A stretch of 64,000 bases of DNA from Maribacter arenosus (GCF_014610845.1 NZ_JABTCG010000001.1:1054001-1118000), one strand, 5' to 3'. Shown: positions 43,740 through 53,994, numbered from the stretch's first letter. The notes: a model not told the origin generated them from the letters alone. Translations and numbers: made by a program.

Positions 43740-46088
43740 TTAGTTACCAAATTTTATCTTTTCATTTTTATCCCATATTCCCCAACGGGAACCAACATCA
43801 CCTTCATGATGGACTTTCCATGATTCGTCGAACGACGAGAAATAGAACAATTCCACATCATTGCTCTTTGCCCAATTATTTGCGCTGATAAAATACTTCA
43901 TTGTATTTAGTGATGAAGGTAAGGCCTTATTGATTTTTTCTCCTTGATTTGGCCAACCTGTCTCAGAAATAATCACAGGTTTACCTTTTGAAACATTCTT
44001 GACAACTGAATACATCTGTTTAAGGTAAAGTGTAGAACGATCAAAATTGTATCCTTCCCAAAATGGGTAGCAGTTGATTAGAATTACATCGCAGGCGTCA
44101 ATAAGTGCCGGTCGATCAAGAAACTGATAATAGGCATCAACATAGCCTATTTTTATGTTTGGCAATGCACTTTTCACCTTATCAATATAAGACAGGATTT
44201 CAAGCTCTGTCAGTTCATTTCGCATCAACACCTCATTACCAATGACCGCCATATCCACATATCCATTTTGCCCTAAATCAATCAAGGTTTCTATCTCCTC
44301 GTCATTTTTTGTTTTGTCATTCCCGATCCAAGCACCGACCATTGTTTTTAATCCTTTCTTATGTGCTACTTTAGGAATGAACTCATTTCCATCGGTACAT
44401 GAAAAAGACCTCACCCATTTGGTGTAAGGTGCAATCACATCCATTCTCCGCTGTATTTGGTCTTCTGATAATTGATCCCCAATATTTTGACCTTCCATGT
44501 ACGGGCTAAAACAAAAGCCGTGCACTCCTTTATTCAAGGTAGCTGAAAAAAGTTTCTTGATTTCCCGTTCAGATTTTGAGGTAAAATCCAAGTCTGTGTT
44601 TGACCTGTAACCTGAATCAATCCCGACGAGTGTTAATAGTTTACCTTTTTTATAGTAAGTAGAGAGTTGCGGTGTGGTTTTGCTTTTGCGTTTATCTAAT
44701 TCCGCACGTATTTCATTGGCTCGTTCTTCAGTAACATTATAGTTTCGCATTATAAGCATTGCAACTATTGTTCCTACCATTGGGAAAAAGCAAAAGAAAG
44801 CATGCAGGCCATCAACCGCTCCCAGTTGTTCGGTTGTTGCCAAATCAGGGTTAAAACCAACAATGCCAATAATTACCCCACTAAGTGCTCCAGCTATGGC
44901 AAAGCCTACTTTTACCATCCACCAATAAATTGCACCAAAAATACCTTCCCGTCTTTTACCTGACTTCAATTCATCTATATCGATTACATCCGCAGTCATT
45001 GACATCATGATGGTAAATAAGCTCCCTATTCCAAAAGAGAAGAAGGGCAATGCAATGATGTACAACCAAGGTTTTCCCGGCACAAAGAGAAAATACATCA
45101 TTATGTAGCCTACAATCGAAATCGCTTGGGCCCACATAAACGCCTTTTTCTTACCCATCATTTTTGACATCCAAGTAACCACAGGAATTACAATAAAAGT
45201 GGTTCCCAACGCTCCTATGCAACCGAATAATGCGACCCAAATACCAGTAGCAGCTGCATCACCATTAAATAGTCTATAAACAATAACAAAATAGGTTAGC
45301 GCAGCTACGGTATTAAATGCATTAAAAATCAAAAACGTGGCACCACATATCTTCCTAAACTCTTCTATTTTAAAGGCATCCTTAAAACTTTCAACAATTT
45401 TCTTCAAACTACCCCCGATATTGGCAAAGTTCAGTGGCTCATAATTTTCTTCAAGGGTCGATTTGCTCTTAATAAACAAGGCAGGTACCATGGCAGCAAT
45501 TGCACATGGTACGGCCACCCAAACAGCCAATTCGCGAACAGCGACATCTTGAGACGGAAACCATTCTGGATCATCCATAATCACCCAAAACCATGGCGCA
45601 ATAACCCACGCCCATTGGCCAATCCATTGTGCAACAGCCATAATGTTGGTTCGTTCGTGAAAATCATCGCTCATTTCATAGCCCATAGCGACATAGGGTA
45701 CACTAAAAAAGGTAAGCCCCAAATAAAAGACGATTGACCATAAAAAGAAATACCAAAAATTATATTGTAAAGAATTATGCGTATATAATTGCCACATAAT
45801 GGTAAACGCCACACCCATTAAAATTGCACCAATTAAAACATATTGTTTGCGTCTTCCCCATTTCGATTTGGTATTATCAGAAATGAAACCCATTATAGGA
45901 TCTGTAATAGCATCAAAAACTCTTGGAAAAAAATAAACAAGAGACCATAACCATCCATTAAATCCAAATGATTGTACAAGTACAACCATAAATATTCCTA
46001 GAATTGCTGGGAACATTTGATTGGCGAGCATTCCTACGCCAAATGCTACTTTTTGACCGAATGGGACTTTAATTGTGGTTGTGGACAT
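43740..46088 (-). CDS. MFS (GPH-type) transporter fused to a GH17 domain (PUL gene 10)
   Basis: A single uninterrupted 782-codon frame. Residues 10-450 form a glycoside-pentoside-hexuronide-type transporter: DAITDPIMGFISDNTKSKWGRR (59-80), VPYVAMGYEMSDDFHERT (130-147), about 12 membrane segments and DVIDIDELKSGKRREG (368-382). A charged linker runs from 451 to 500. Residues 505-780 are GH17, with E619 (VIGNEV) and E709 (IISETGW). GPH transporters normally have both ends inside, so the hydrolase should face the cytoplasm. That would act on beta-1,3-gluco-oligosaccharides as they enter. A sequencing join is unlikely because the downstream gene has its own complete GH17 copy. Confidence 0.9.
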   Translation of the reverse strand: MSTTTIKVPFGQKVAFGVGMLANQMFPAILGIFMVVLVQSFGFNGWLWSLVYFFPRVFDAITDPIMGFISDNTKSKWGRRKQYVLIGAILMGVAFTIMWQLYTHNSLQYNFWYFFLWSIVFYLGLTFFSVPYVAMGYEMSDDFHERTNIMAVAQWIGQWAWVIAPWFWVIMDDPEWFPSQDVAVRELAVWVAVPCAIAAMVPALFIKSKSTLEENYEPLNFANIGGSLKKIVESFKDAFKIEEFRKICGATFLIFNAFNTVAALTYFVIVYRLFNGDAAATGIWVALFGCIGALGTTFIVIPVVTWMSKMMGKKKAFMWAQAISIVGYIMMYFLFVPGKPWLYIIALPFFSFGIGSLFTIMMSMTADVIDIDELKSGKRREGIFGAIYWWMVKVGFAIAGALSGVIIGIVGFNPDLATTEQLGAVDGLHAFFCFFPMVGTIVAMLIMRNYNVTEERANEIRAELDKRKSKTTPQLSTYYKKGKLLTLVGIDSGYRSNTDLDFTSKSEREIKKLFSATLNKGVHGFCFSPYMEGQNIGDQLSEDQIQRRMDVIAPYTKWVRSFSCTDGNEFIPKVAHKKGLKTMVGAWIGNDKTKNDEEIETLIDLGQNGYVDMAVIGNEVLMRNELTELEILSYIDKVKSALPNIKIGYVDAYYQFLDRPALIDACDVILINCYPFWEGYNFDRSTLYLKQMYSVVKNVSKGKPVIISETGWPNQGEKINKALPSSLNTMKYFISANNWAKSNDVELFYFSSFDESWKVHHEGDVGSRWGIWDKNEKIKFGN

Positions 46089-46099
46089 ATTACTTATTT

Positions 46100-47596
46100 T
46101 TAGTTTGGTTGTACTATTATTGTTTGTATGGCTTGTGCATCAATACTTATAACTTTTTTTAACTCTCCCAATGAAAGTTGAAAATGCATTTCTTCTTTAT
46201 CCTGATTGAATACTACAACCGCAATCGAACCATCTGGATTCTTGGCAGCTGTAATCAATAAAGTCCTATCAGAATTTTCGATTCCGATCTTAACAGCACC
46301 CGGTCTTATATATTTACTAAAATGCGCCATCGTGTAGAACAGAGGTGTAAAATAGACCTCATCTTTCTCGGGATCCACTATCACTGGGGCAATACACCAG
46401 TTTTTAAACCAATTCGGACCTCCTTTAGTGTCAAGTACCATATTCCAATCTACCCAACCATCAACCCAATTGTTCAAGCATCCTATGATATCCCTGGCAT
46501 AACGATTTACTGGTGCATATTTTGGGTGTAGATGTTTGTCCTCTTCCGGAGCCCATTCCCAACCCCAATCAGTTGCTTCTTTTTCCCAATACCATGCATC
46601 ATCTTGCCATACAGGAATTTCTGCATCTACACATGCCTCGGATTGAATAAGAAGTTTATCTGGAGCTTTTTTATGGGCATACTGAAGTTCTTCAGGAAAA
46701 ACTTCAAAGGTGCTGGCATACCAATGTATTGCTGTACCAGCGAAATATTTTGAACTGGCCTCATCCCGGAACATTTCATCCACCCATTCCTTTAGGTGTT
46801 CCCGATTTTGATCATACCCTAATATTTTTAAATTTCCTTTGCCGTCGGCTTCTAATTTTGGCCCTAAATGATTTTGGACAAAATCGGTCATTTCTTTGGG
46901 GGTAAAATGCATACTTTCCCAATTGTTACCATTACCCAATGGTTCATTTTCCACGGTAAATCCCCAGATATCAATGCCCTCTGCTTTATAAGCGTCTACG
47001 TATTTAGAGAAGAAAAGTGCCCAAGTATCATAATATTCTGGCAATAATTTTCCTCCGACCCAATTGTTATTGTCTTTCATCCAAGGAGCTGCAGTCCAAG
47101 GTGAGGCAAAAATCTTGAACCCGTGCTTAGATGCTGCCATAGCTTCCTTGATCATAGGAATCAAGTCGTCTTGATCTTCTTTAATGGAAAAATGCTCCAA
47201 GGCCTTATCCCCTTCTACCGGGCTGTATGAGTAATTACTTATAGAGAAGTCGCAAGAATTCATGTGTGTACGTGTTAACGAATAATTTGCTCCATCTTCA
47301 CTGAAATAGGCATCAATTATTTTTTGGCGATTCTCTTTGCCCAATTGGTTCAATAAATAGGCCGAAGATTCTGTAAAAGCACCACCAAACCCTGTTATGG
47401 TCTGAAATTCTTCTTCAGGAACTATTTTTATTTCGACTGCATTCCCTTGTTTAGCGAATTCTGTGACCTTTTTAAGTTTATTTCCACTAGCGGAAGTCTC
47501 ATAAACTTCAACCTCTAATGTCCCATCCTCTTTTTTGTTGCAACTGACCATGATTAAAATCGATAGCATTAGTACCCAGTAATGTCGTGTTTTCAT
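46100..47596 (-). CDS. GH30 family lipoprotein (PUL gene 9)
   Basis: A 498-residue lipoprotein (lipobox IMVSC, Cys19). The GH30 fold has ITGFGGAFTESSAYLL (67-82), SPWTAAPWMK (165-174), the acid/base E218 in FTVENEPLG and the nucleophile E320 in LIQSEACVD. It ends with a beta-sandwich side domain. GH30 members of this kind, near laminarin genes, usually remove beta-1,6-linked glucose branches, though a beta-1,6-glucanase or other beta-glucosidase role is possible. A residue-based surface export signal is not obvious (CNKKED), so it may face the periplasm. Confidence 0.9.
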   Translation of the reverse strand: MKTRHYWVLMLSILIMVSCNKKEDGTLEVEVYETSASGNKLKKVTEFAKQGNAVEIKIVPEEEFQTITGFGGAFTESSAYLLNQLGKENRQKIIDAYFSEDGANYSLTRTHMNSCDFSISNYSYSPVEGDKALEHFSIKEDQDDLIPMIKEAMAASKHGFKIFASPWTAAPWMKDNNNWVGGKLLPEYYDTWALFFSKYVDAYKAEGIDIWGFTVENEPLGNGNNWESMHFTPKEMTDFVQNHLGPKLEADGKGNLKILGYDQNREHLKEWVDEMFRDEASSKYFAGTAIHWYASTFEVFPEELQYAHKKAPDKLLIQSEACVDAEIPVWQDDAWYWEKEATDWGWEWAPEEDKHLHPKYAPVNRYARDIIGCLNNWVDGWVDWNMVLDTKGGPNWFKNWCIAPVIVDPEKDEVYFTPLFYTMAHFSKYIRPGAVKIGIENSDRTLLITAAKNPDGSIAVVVFNQDKEEMHFQLSLGELKKVISIDAQAIQTIIVQPN

Positions 47597-47604
47597 AATA
47601 TAGG

Positions 47605-48903
47605 TTATTTCTGTTTTTCGGCTATTTCCTTAGCAGTTGGTGGGACTTCTACATCTTTCATTAAGGTATCTTTATCCCCATCGAATGTTTTGGCAATAGT
47701 ATTTCCATTTCTTGTCAATCCTTCAAAAACCCCATTATCCACAGCATCCCATAATGCATATTTTGCTTTGCCATCAACCGTAAATAATCCGAAATGGTTT
47801 TCTGACCCCATTTTATTATCAGCATCTTTCCATGGTTCATTAAAAGCCTCAAAGTAGAAACATGAAATACCCGCTTCATTGGTCCATTTGCGTATATGCT
47901 TATAGTACAATGCTTCTTTATATTCATCCGTAGCTCTTGATCCAGAAGGTCCATAAAAACCATCAGAAACAGTCGCCCAACCTGTTTCGCCAATATGAAT
48001 GGGTTTCTTAATGCCCAAACTAGCCACATAATTCGAAACACTGTCATATTGGGCTTTGGCAAAATCCAATGCTCTGAGCATCGCAGCATCGATTTTTTTG
48101 ATGTCCGATAACTTTGATTCATTTTCTGGAACTCCCCAAAATTTAGGGTTATAATGCGTATTATGATAAGGATAGGTATGCATTGAAATAAAGTCTACAG
48201 CACTAACCAATTTTTCAAGATCTTCGGTATGATAACTCGCATCACCTCCGCCCCATGAAGAAAAATCATCAGAACTGGTTATCCATAAATCCTTAGGAAG
48301 CTTTCCTTCCTTCTTCAAATCTTGGAGATAGTTTACCCATTTTAAGATAACCGAAGGCTGTACGTAATACGTTGCTGCCCAACGCACCATGGCCTCGTTA
48401 CCTACTGCAATTACTTTCACAATATCTGGATATTGATTTGCCAAATAGGCCGCTACTAAAATTTGATTTGCATTAGCTTCACTTTCTTTTTCATGATCCG
48501 GCTCCATATCTGTCCATGCATTTTTACAATCTATCCAAGCACCTAGCATGACGTACATTTCAAAATTTGGGTCGTCTTGTTTTAATTCACTAATAGCTTT
48601 TATTAGATTAGTAGCTTGAGGCAAGTGCACTTTATAGGTGCGTAGAATTTTAATACCCATCGCCGCCAAAATTCCCAGATCCTCTTTGAGCTGTTCTATT
48701 GCGGGTTCAATGTCGTGATCGACATGTCTATACCCTCCATAGGACATGGCCAAATAATCTGGATTTCCCAAAATGTCTTTTGCACTTAAACTTACTTGTT
48801 CTTTCACGGTATCCGGGTTACTTTCTTTATTAGGTTCGTTCTTGCAAGAAAAACTAAAAATCATTGATAATAGAACCATAGTTGTTTTTAAATGTTTCTT
48901 CAT
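47605..48903 (-). CDS. GH17-like lipoprotein (PUL gene 8)
   Basis: A 432-residue lipoprotein (lipobox FSFSC, Cys20, followed by KNEPNKES). The GH17-type barrel holds E170 (acid/base, in IAVGNEAMVRW) and E306 (nucleophile, in IHIGETGW). DFISMHTYPYHNTH and EAFNEPWKDADNKMG are further landmarks, and ENHFGLFTVDGKAKY ends the barrel. It would cut beta-1,3-glucan oligosaccharides in the periplasm or at the outer membrane. It is the envelope-anchored counterpart of the three cytoplasmic GH17 domains in the locus. Confidence 0.87.
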   Translation of the reverse strand: MKKHLKTTMVLLSMIFSFSCKNEPNKESNPDTVKEQVSLSAKDILGNPDYLAMSYGGYRHVDHDIEPAIEQLKEDLGILAAMGIKILRTYKVHLPQATNLIKAISELKQDDPNFEMYVMLGAWIDCKNAWTDMEPDHEKESEANANQILVAAYLANQYPDIVKVIAVGNEAMVRWAATYYVQPSVILKWVNYLQDLKKEGKLPKDLWITSSDDFSSWGGGDASYHTEDLEKLVSAVDFISMHTYPYHNTHYNPKFWGVPENESKLSDIKKIDAAMLRALDFAKAQYDSVSNYVASLGIKKPIHIGETGWATVSDGFYGPSGSRATDEYKEALYYKHIRKWTNEAGISCFYFEAFNEPWKDADNKMGSENHFGLFTVDGKAKYALWDAVDNGVFEGLTRNGNTIAKTFDGDKDTLMKDVEVPPTAKEIAEKQK

Positions 48904-48912
48904 CCCAATAAT

Positions 48913-51900
48913 TTATTTGTTTATCGATGCTATTATTTGTTTGATTTCTCCTGTTCGTTCAAATACTTTCTTACTTGTTGCCAGGTCAAGGTTTAAGCGG
49001 TCATATTCAAGAACTGAATCATCACTCATAATTACTTTCATTCCCTCTTTCCCTGCCAATTTGTAGATGATAGGAATCTGGCAATAGGTAAAGCAAATTG
49101 ACCCTATCTCAAGTTCAATTTCTTCTATATCCTTCTTGATATTCACATAAGTGAATGTCTCTGCCTTTTTTAGGAATTCTTCTTTTCTTAACAAACGAGG
49201 GTTAAACATTAGTTTGCCTTCTGATACGAATACGCCCAGTTCCCCGAATCGGCTTAAAATATCTTCTTTTACCTGACCGGTCATACCCGGTTGCTGGGCA
49301 CCTTTTGTCGCTGGTGTATGGGAATAAGGGTCAGTTGGGAAAGCACCATATAATTCTGGGGATTTATGAACTCCTATCCCCTCATTGATTTCATAATAGT
49401 GTTCTAATAACTTTCCTATTGTCACTTCGCTTTCATTATTTCCAATTGCCAATAAACAGGTTTCTTGAACGCTCAACAGTAATTTCGAAACCATATGCCA
49501 ATAGATAGACCCTAAACCTTCATAACCAAAGAAGGTTCCTGAACGACCTGTGAAGGATTTGTGATCGAAAATTTCTTCGAACGTATCTAGGAGCAAGTCT
49601 TTATCTTTTTCAATCAATTCTCCATATGGCTCGGATGGAAGCTTAGACAATGCTTCTATTAAGCTTTTGGCATTATTAAATGTTCCGTTAAAATGGTAGT
49701 TGCCCTGAACATCCTGTAGAACTATCTGTTTGTTCCCGTCTTTTAAAAGTCGTTTTAGTAAGGCAGATGCTTCTATATTTTTAGTAGAAATATTGTTTTT
49801 TACATCGAACCTCGGTAATTCTTTGTTCGGATATAATATATAACTGTATTGATCCGGTCTAAACAAGGCACTCGCTTTTAAAGCGTCTAATACCTCTAAT
49901 GATTCCGCCCCCGAAATATATCCGGAACTTAATACGGCCACCTGTCCTTCCAGCATTTCCGGCAAGTAAGAAATAGATACTTCTGAATCATTCTTTATTG
50001 TCATTAAATTGTAGGCATGATAAAGGTTATCATCCCTTTTATTGGCATCAATGGAATGATCCAAGTACTTTTTGGAGATTTCAAGAAAGCGCAACAGATC
50101 ATTTTTGGTTATGGCCTCTTTATCACCTGAAAAACCATTTTCATAAATATGTGTTCTATAATCACTCCCTGCACTTCCAAGTCCGTCTAATACTGTCTTT
50201 CTATCCTTATCGGAAACTTTCCCAGTAAGAATGCTTTCATTTTTATTTAAGGTCGAAAGCACTTTATTAAAGAATTCGGCTAATTCGATTGAAACCTCAC
50301 TGTCTTTACCAGGTCGATTTTTAACAATGCCCTCAAGGAAGTTTAAAAATCGTCGTAAATAATATAGCGTGACCATCGATACGCCATTTCCTACCAAGGC
50401 ATTGTTGGCGTCATTCCATTCAGGCCTTTGTGTATTCATCCAGATTCCTCCTTCTGGAATAAAGTTCGACACCTTGGCCAATACGGTTGCCAATAATTTT
50501 TCGACAAGATTTACTTTGTAGATAAAGTGGTTCCTATCGCTAAGTAAGGCACCATCGGCACCCAGTTCGATTCTTTTTTGGGCAATCCTTTGATCCGATT
50601 CATGGTCAAAATCAATCGTATCCTTGGGGTTGGCCAAAATATCCCGGTAGCTTTTTATTTTGTAAGGCACATTGGCGTATACAAATATGTCTTGTTTAAA
50701 ATATGTCGCTAATTTGTTGGGATAATGGTCTTCGATAAACTCCAAGAACTTTAGTAGATAGATGATTTGATGATCTCCCCAATACCCTATATATGACCAT
50801 GGATCATCGGGTTCTATGGTTTCCCAATCAAATCCTCCTTTTGTGACACGGTAAGGATTGTAACCGTCAAAGGTGGTTGCATTCAAAAATTTATGGATCA
50901 TACTTTCGATGAACTCTGGGTAAGAATGTGCCAAGGCTTCCCAGTTTTGAAAAATGTCACGCCAATTACCTTCATAATCCAATATTTTTGAACCATCTAG
51001 TTCATTGGTCGTGTTAATTGAAAATCTGTTCCAAGGTCTACTGGGGTCTCCATGCCTTCTACTAAATTTAAGAGGCATGTATTCAATCGCAAGTCTTTTA
51101 AAGTTTTTGTCCTGATCTTTCTCTGTTAAGGATTTCAAATGACCAAGTGTAAATACTTCTGGAAGATTTCTTAAGAGATCTTCCTTTTTCTTGAATACTT
51201 TTTTACTCGCGTTTTCAATGTATTTTACAAAATCCCATTTTTCAATATGATAGCCATCATCAAAAATACCCCCACGCATAATATTAAAAAGGGTATTTGA
51301 AAAATGTCTTGTATTCCTTAGTTTGTCCGCTGTGAGCTGTATCCCGTCAGAAGCCCCATTCAACTCCAGTAAATTTCCAGACCCTAGTTCTATGTCTTCC
51401 TGAATAATTGGGATTATATCGGTTTTACTTTTAATCAGTTCGGTGATTTCACTGATATTGACCATGGATTGGTTTACATTGGCCACTATCATCCAGGTTT
51501 TTTCACTACCGGGTTCCAATGCCATATCCGAACAAACAAAATAAGCGCCTTTCTCGGCCTTAATATCTATCTCTTGTTCAATCTCTTTACCCCTCCTGAA
51601 GGCATCAAGTTGTAGGGAAGAAACCAAATATTTGGCATTTTCAATACCCGCCGACCAGGCAATTGTCGCTTTTAGGGCTTCACTAGGTTCGGCCTTATCA
51701 ACAATAATGGCACTCAGTGCATATATGCCGATGCCAACTTCTGCCTCCAATTCATTTTTTTTGTAAGCATCGACCAAATTACTTTGTCTATTCTGTAGGT
51801 CGGATATAACACCAAAGGGAATTATATTTTGAATTCCGTCCAACACGGTAACTTGAATCCCGTTATTGGTATCGTTGATTATGGTCGATTTTTTTACAAA

Positions 51901-52413
51901 ACCGTATTTATCACTCGAGTTCCATTGGTACCGGAATGTAAGGCCTAAATCTTCATTGATTTCTTCGAAAACAATCTTGTTGCCATAGTTGTTTTTGTAC
52001 AAATTTCTATGGGTCTTATAGATACCGACATATCTAGTGGAAAAAGGTTCCCATAAATAGGTCTTGCCATCGGCATGTACTTGAAGTAAGGTTTTACTTC
52101 CCGTAATTTCTGCTGATTCAGTAATTTTATCATCAGTATAATAAGGGAATAAAGCAGATTCGCTGTCTTTTCTTCCTGCGGTCAACCCACCATTACTTGA
52201 GATGAACATCCAGTGGTTTGAATCGCTAACGATGCTCATGAAGAAAGGCCTTATGGCATCACTATTAAAAATTTTATAATAGTTCTCATTTTCAAAAACT
52301 ATTTGTTTTCCCTTTACTTCCACTTCTTTAAACGAAGCTTTTTGGTTTCGTATATAAATTGGATTTGTATTCATTCTTTTTATTTTTGGGTCACCCGTTT
52401 TATTTTCAATCAT
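48913..52413 (-). CDS. GH149-type beta-1,3-glucan phosphorylase (PUL gene 7)
   Basis: A 1166-residue protein without signal peptide. It resembles the GH94-related phosphorylases. The N-terminal part is a large beta sandwich (about 40-340). The helical barrel (about 375-1000) has LDYEGNWRDIFQNWEALAHSYPEF near residue 500 and GYWGDHQIIYLLKFLE. The segment YGAFPTDPYSHTPATKGAQQPGMTGQ (about 1038) is a likely phosphate/sugar-binding part. Size and motifs fit GH149, in which beta-1,3-gluco-oligosaccharides are split with phosphate to glucose 1-phosphate. GH161 is an alternative but is usually shorter. It overlaps the sugar-porter stop by one base (TAATG), so translation is coupled. Confidence 0.75.
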   Translation of the reverse strand: MIENKTGDPKIKRMNTNPIYIRNQKASFKEVEVKGKQIVFENENYYKIFNSDAIRPFFMSIVSDSNHWMFISSNGGLTAGRKDSESALFPYYTDDKITESAEITGSKTLLQVHADGKTYLWEPFSTRYVGIYKTHRNLYKNNYGNKIVFEEINEDLGLTFRYQWNSSDKYGFVKKSTIINDTNNGIQVTVLDGIQNIIPFGVISDLQNRQSNLVDAYKKNELEAEVGIGIYALSAIIVDKAEPSEALKATIAWSAGIENAKYLVSSLQLDAFRRGKEIEQEIDIKAEKGAYFVCSDMALEPGSEKTWMIVANVNQSMVNISEITELIKSKTDIIPIIQEDIELGSGNLLELNGASDGIQLTADKLRNTRHFSNTLFNIMRGGIFDDGYHIEKWDFVKYIENASKKVFKKKEDLLRNLPEVFTLGHLKSLTEKDQDKNFKRLAIEYMPLKFSRRHGDPSRPWNRFSINTTNELDGSKILDYEGNWRDIFQNWEALAHSYPEFIESMIHKFLNATTFDGYNPYRVTKGGFDWETIEPDDPWSYIGYWGDHQIIYLLKFLEFIEDHYPNKLATYFKQDIFVYANVPYKIKSYRDILANPKDTIDFDHESDQRIAQKRIELGADGALLSDRNHFIYKVNLVEKLLATVLAKVSNFIPEGGIWMNTQRPEWNDANNALVGNGVSMVTLYYLRRFLNFLEGIVKNRPGKDSEVSIELAEFFNKVLSTLNKNESILTGKVSDKDRKTVLDGLGSAGSDYRTHIYENGFSGDKEAITKNDLLRFLEISKKYLDHSIDANKRDDNLYHAYNLMTIKNDSEVSISYLPEMLEGQVAVLSSGYISGAESLEVLDALKASALFRPDQYSYILYPNKELPRFDVKNNISTKNIEASALLKRLLKDGNKQIVLQDVQGNYHFNGTFNNAKSLIEALSKLPSEPYGELIEKDKDLLLDTFEEIFDHKSFTGRSGTFFGYEGLGSIYWHMVSKLLLSVQETCLLAIGNNESEVTIGKLLEHYYEINEGIGVHKSPELYGAFPTDPYSHTPATKGAQQPGMTGQVKEDILSRFGELGVFVSEGKLMFNPRLLRKEEFLKKAETFTYVNIKKDIEEIELEIGSICFTYCQIPIIYKLAGKEGMKVIMSDDSVLEYDRLNLDLATSKKVFERTGEIKQIIASINK

Positions 52414-53954
52414 TATTTTCTCACAAGCAGTTCTTCAACTTCTTCCAATGATTTTCCCTTTGTTTCAATTACGAACTTATAGACAAACAGAATTGCGCAT
52501 AATGAAAGAATCGCATATATGGCAAAAGTGACCGTTGGTCCTAGATTTGACAATTCCCAAGGGAAAACCTGTGTCACTGAAAAACTGACCAAAGAATTGA
52601 AAAAACCAACTGCCGATATCGCAATTCCTTTGATTTTACTAGGAAATACCTCCGAAAAAAGGGTCCACATAACCGGTCCTAGTGAGATTGCAAAAGAAGC
52701 CACATAAAGCAAGATAGCAATCAAGACCAATGTTGCGTTGATCTGAATGAAATTTGTAATCTGGTTTCTTTTAAAATCCAAAAATTGATCGTCATTCAAT
52801 TTGGGTTCAACTTGTTCGAAAAGTGCTGCTTGGCCTTCAAAAGTCTTCCCTTTCAATTCTGTCAAGGCTGTTTGAATTTCAATATTACCAATTTTATCCA
52901 AATTTGCATCATTAAAGTCGTACGTTGCATTATTAAAGGCAAAGGCCGCCATCATAAGGGCAATGGTCATGAATGTAGTACCTATTAGTAATAAAGGTTT
53001 TCTCCCTAATCTATCAATTAACCAAATGGCCACCAAAGTGAAAACCAAATTTGTAAGTCCAACAACAATAGCTTGTAGAAAGGATGAATCCGTACTACCG
53101 CCGGCTTGTTCAAATATGGTGGGAGCATAGTAGAAGATCGCATTGATCCCTGTAATCTGTTGAAAGAATGCAATACCGAGGGCGATGGTCATAATGGTGG
53201 CATATTTGCTTTTAAACAAATCGGATAGTTTGCCTTTTGCCTCTTTTTTGGCCTGTCCCCTCTGAATTTCTGCTATTGTGATCTCGGCATATTCTTCACC
53301 TCCGATTTTCAATAGTATTTTTCGGGCGAGCTTTACTTCATTCAGTTTTAGAATCAACCATCTTGGACTTCTAGGTACGGTCCAGAGGGTTATAAAGTAT
53401 ATAGCCGCAGGGATCGCTTCCACACCAAGCATCCATCGCCAGCTTTCACCTTCTAAATTGACCAGAAAATAATTAGAAAAGTAAGCTACCGATATACCAA
53501 TAACAATATTCAATTGATTAAAAGATACCAAGCTACCCCTAAGTTTGGGAGGAGCTATTTCGGCAATATAAATAGGGGCGATCAAAATCGCACCACCAAT
53601 TCCAATTCCACCGATTATCCTTGCAATGATAAATTCGGTATAACCCGTAGCCATTGCAGACCAAGAAGCGGATATAGCGAATAGGGCAGCAACTATTATC
53701 AGTATTTTTTTTCTTCCAAATCTATCAGCCATAGGTCCTGCCAAAAGATTACCTGCCATAGCGCCAAAAATGACACATCCAACCGCAAAACCTAGCATGG
53801 AATCCGTCATATCGAAATAAACGGTTATGCCCTTAACCGCTCCTGAAATGACCGCACTATCAAAACCCAACAAAAATCCTCCCAATGCAACGATTAAGCT
53901 GATAAGGATAGTATAGGATTTATTCATTTTTATTTCCGGATCGATTTTTTTCAT
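52413..53954 (-). CDS. Sugar-porter MFS transporter (PUL gene 6)
   Basis: A 513-residue protein of the sugar porter subfamily with 12 membrane segments. The signatures are GGFLLGFDSAVISGAVKGI, DRFGRKKILI, PRSPRWLI, QQITGINAIFYYAPTIFEQAG, DRLGRKPLL and a terminal ETKGKSLEEVEELL. A long hydrophilic insertion of about 65 residues (about 350-415) lies in a periplasmic loop and is shared by some Bacteroidota members. It would import glucose or laminari-oligosaccharides across the inner membrane. The alternative start is M10 (MNKSYTIL). Confidence 0.9.
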   Translation of the reverse strand: MKKIDPEIKMNKSYTILISLIVALGGFLLGFDSAVISGAVKGITVYFDMTDSMLGFAVGCVIFGAMAGNLLAGPMADRFGRKKILIIVAALFAISASWSAMATGYTEFIIARIIGGIGIGGAILIAPIYIAEIAPPKLRGSLVSFNQLNIVIGISVAYFSNYFLVNLEGESWRWMLGVEAIPAAIYFITLWTVPRSPRWLILKLNEVKLARKILLKIGGEEYAEITIAEIQRGQAKKEAKGKLSDLFKSKYATIMTIALGIAFFQQITGINAIFYYAPTIFEQAGGSTDSSFLQAIVVGLTNLVFTLVAIWLIDRLGRKPLLLIGTTFMTIALMMAAFAFNNATYDFNDANLDKIGNIEIQTALTELKGKTFEGQAALFEQVEPKLNDDQFLDFKRNQITNFIQINATLVLIAILLYVASFAISLGPVMWTLFSEVFPSKIKGIAISAVGFFNSLVSFSVTQVFPWELSNLGPTVTFAIYAILSLCAILFVYKFVIETKGKSLEEVEELLVRK

Positions 53955-53994
53955 GGCAGTAGCACTTTAGTATTTAAATGACTTTAGTTATGGG

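Noticed and set aside
43740-46088. Possibility that the MFS-GH17 fusion is a missed stop or assembly join
   Set aside because: The frame is continuous through a normal charged linker, codon use does not change, and a complete separate GH17 copy follows; the fusion is therefore kept, though only resequencing can exclude an error.
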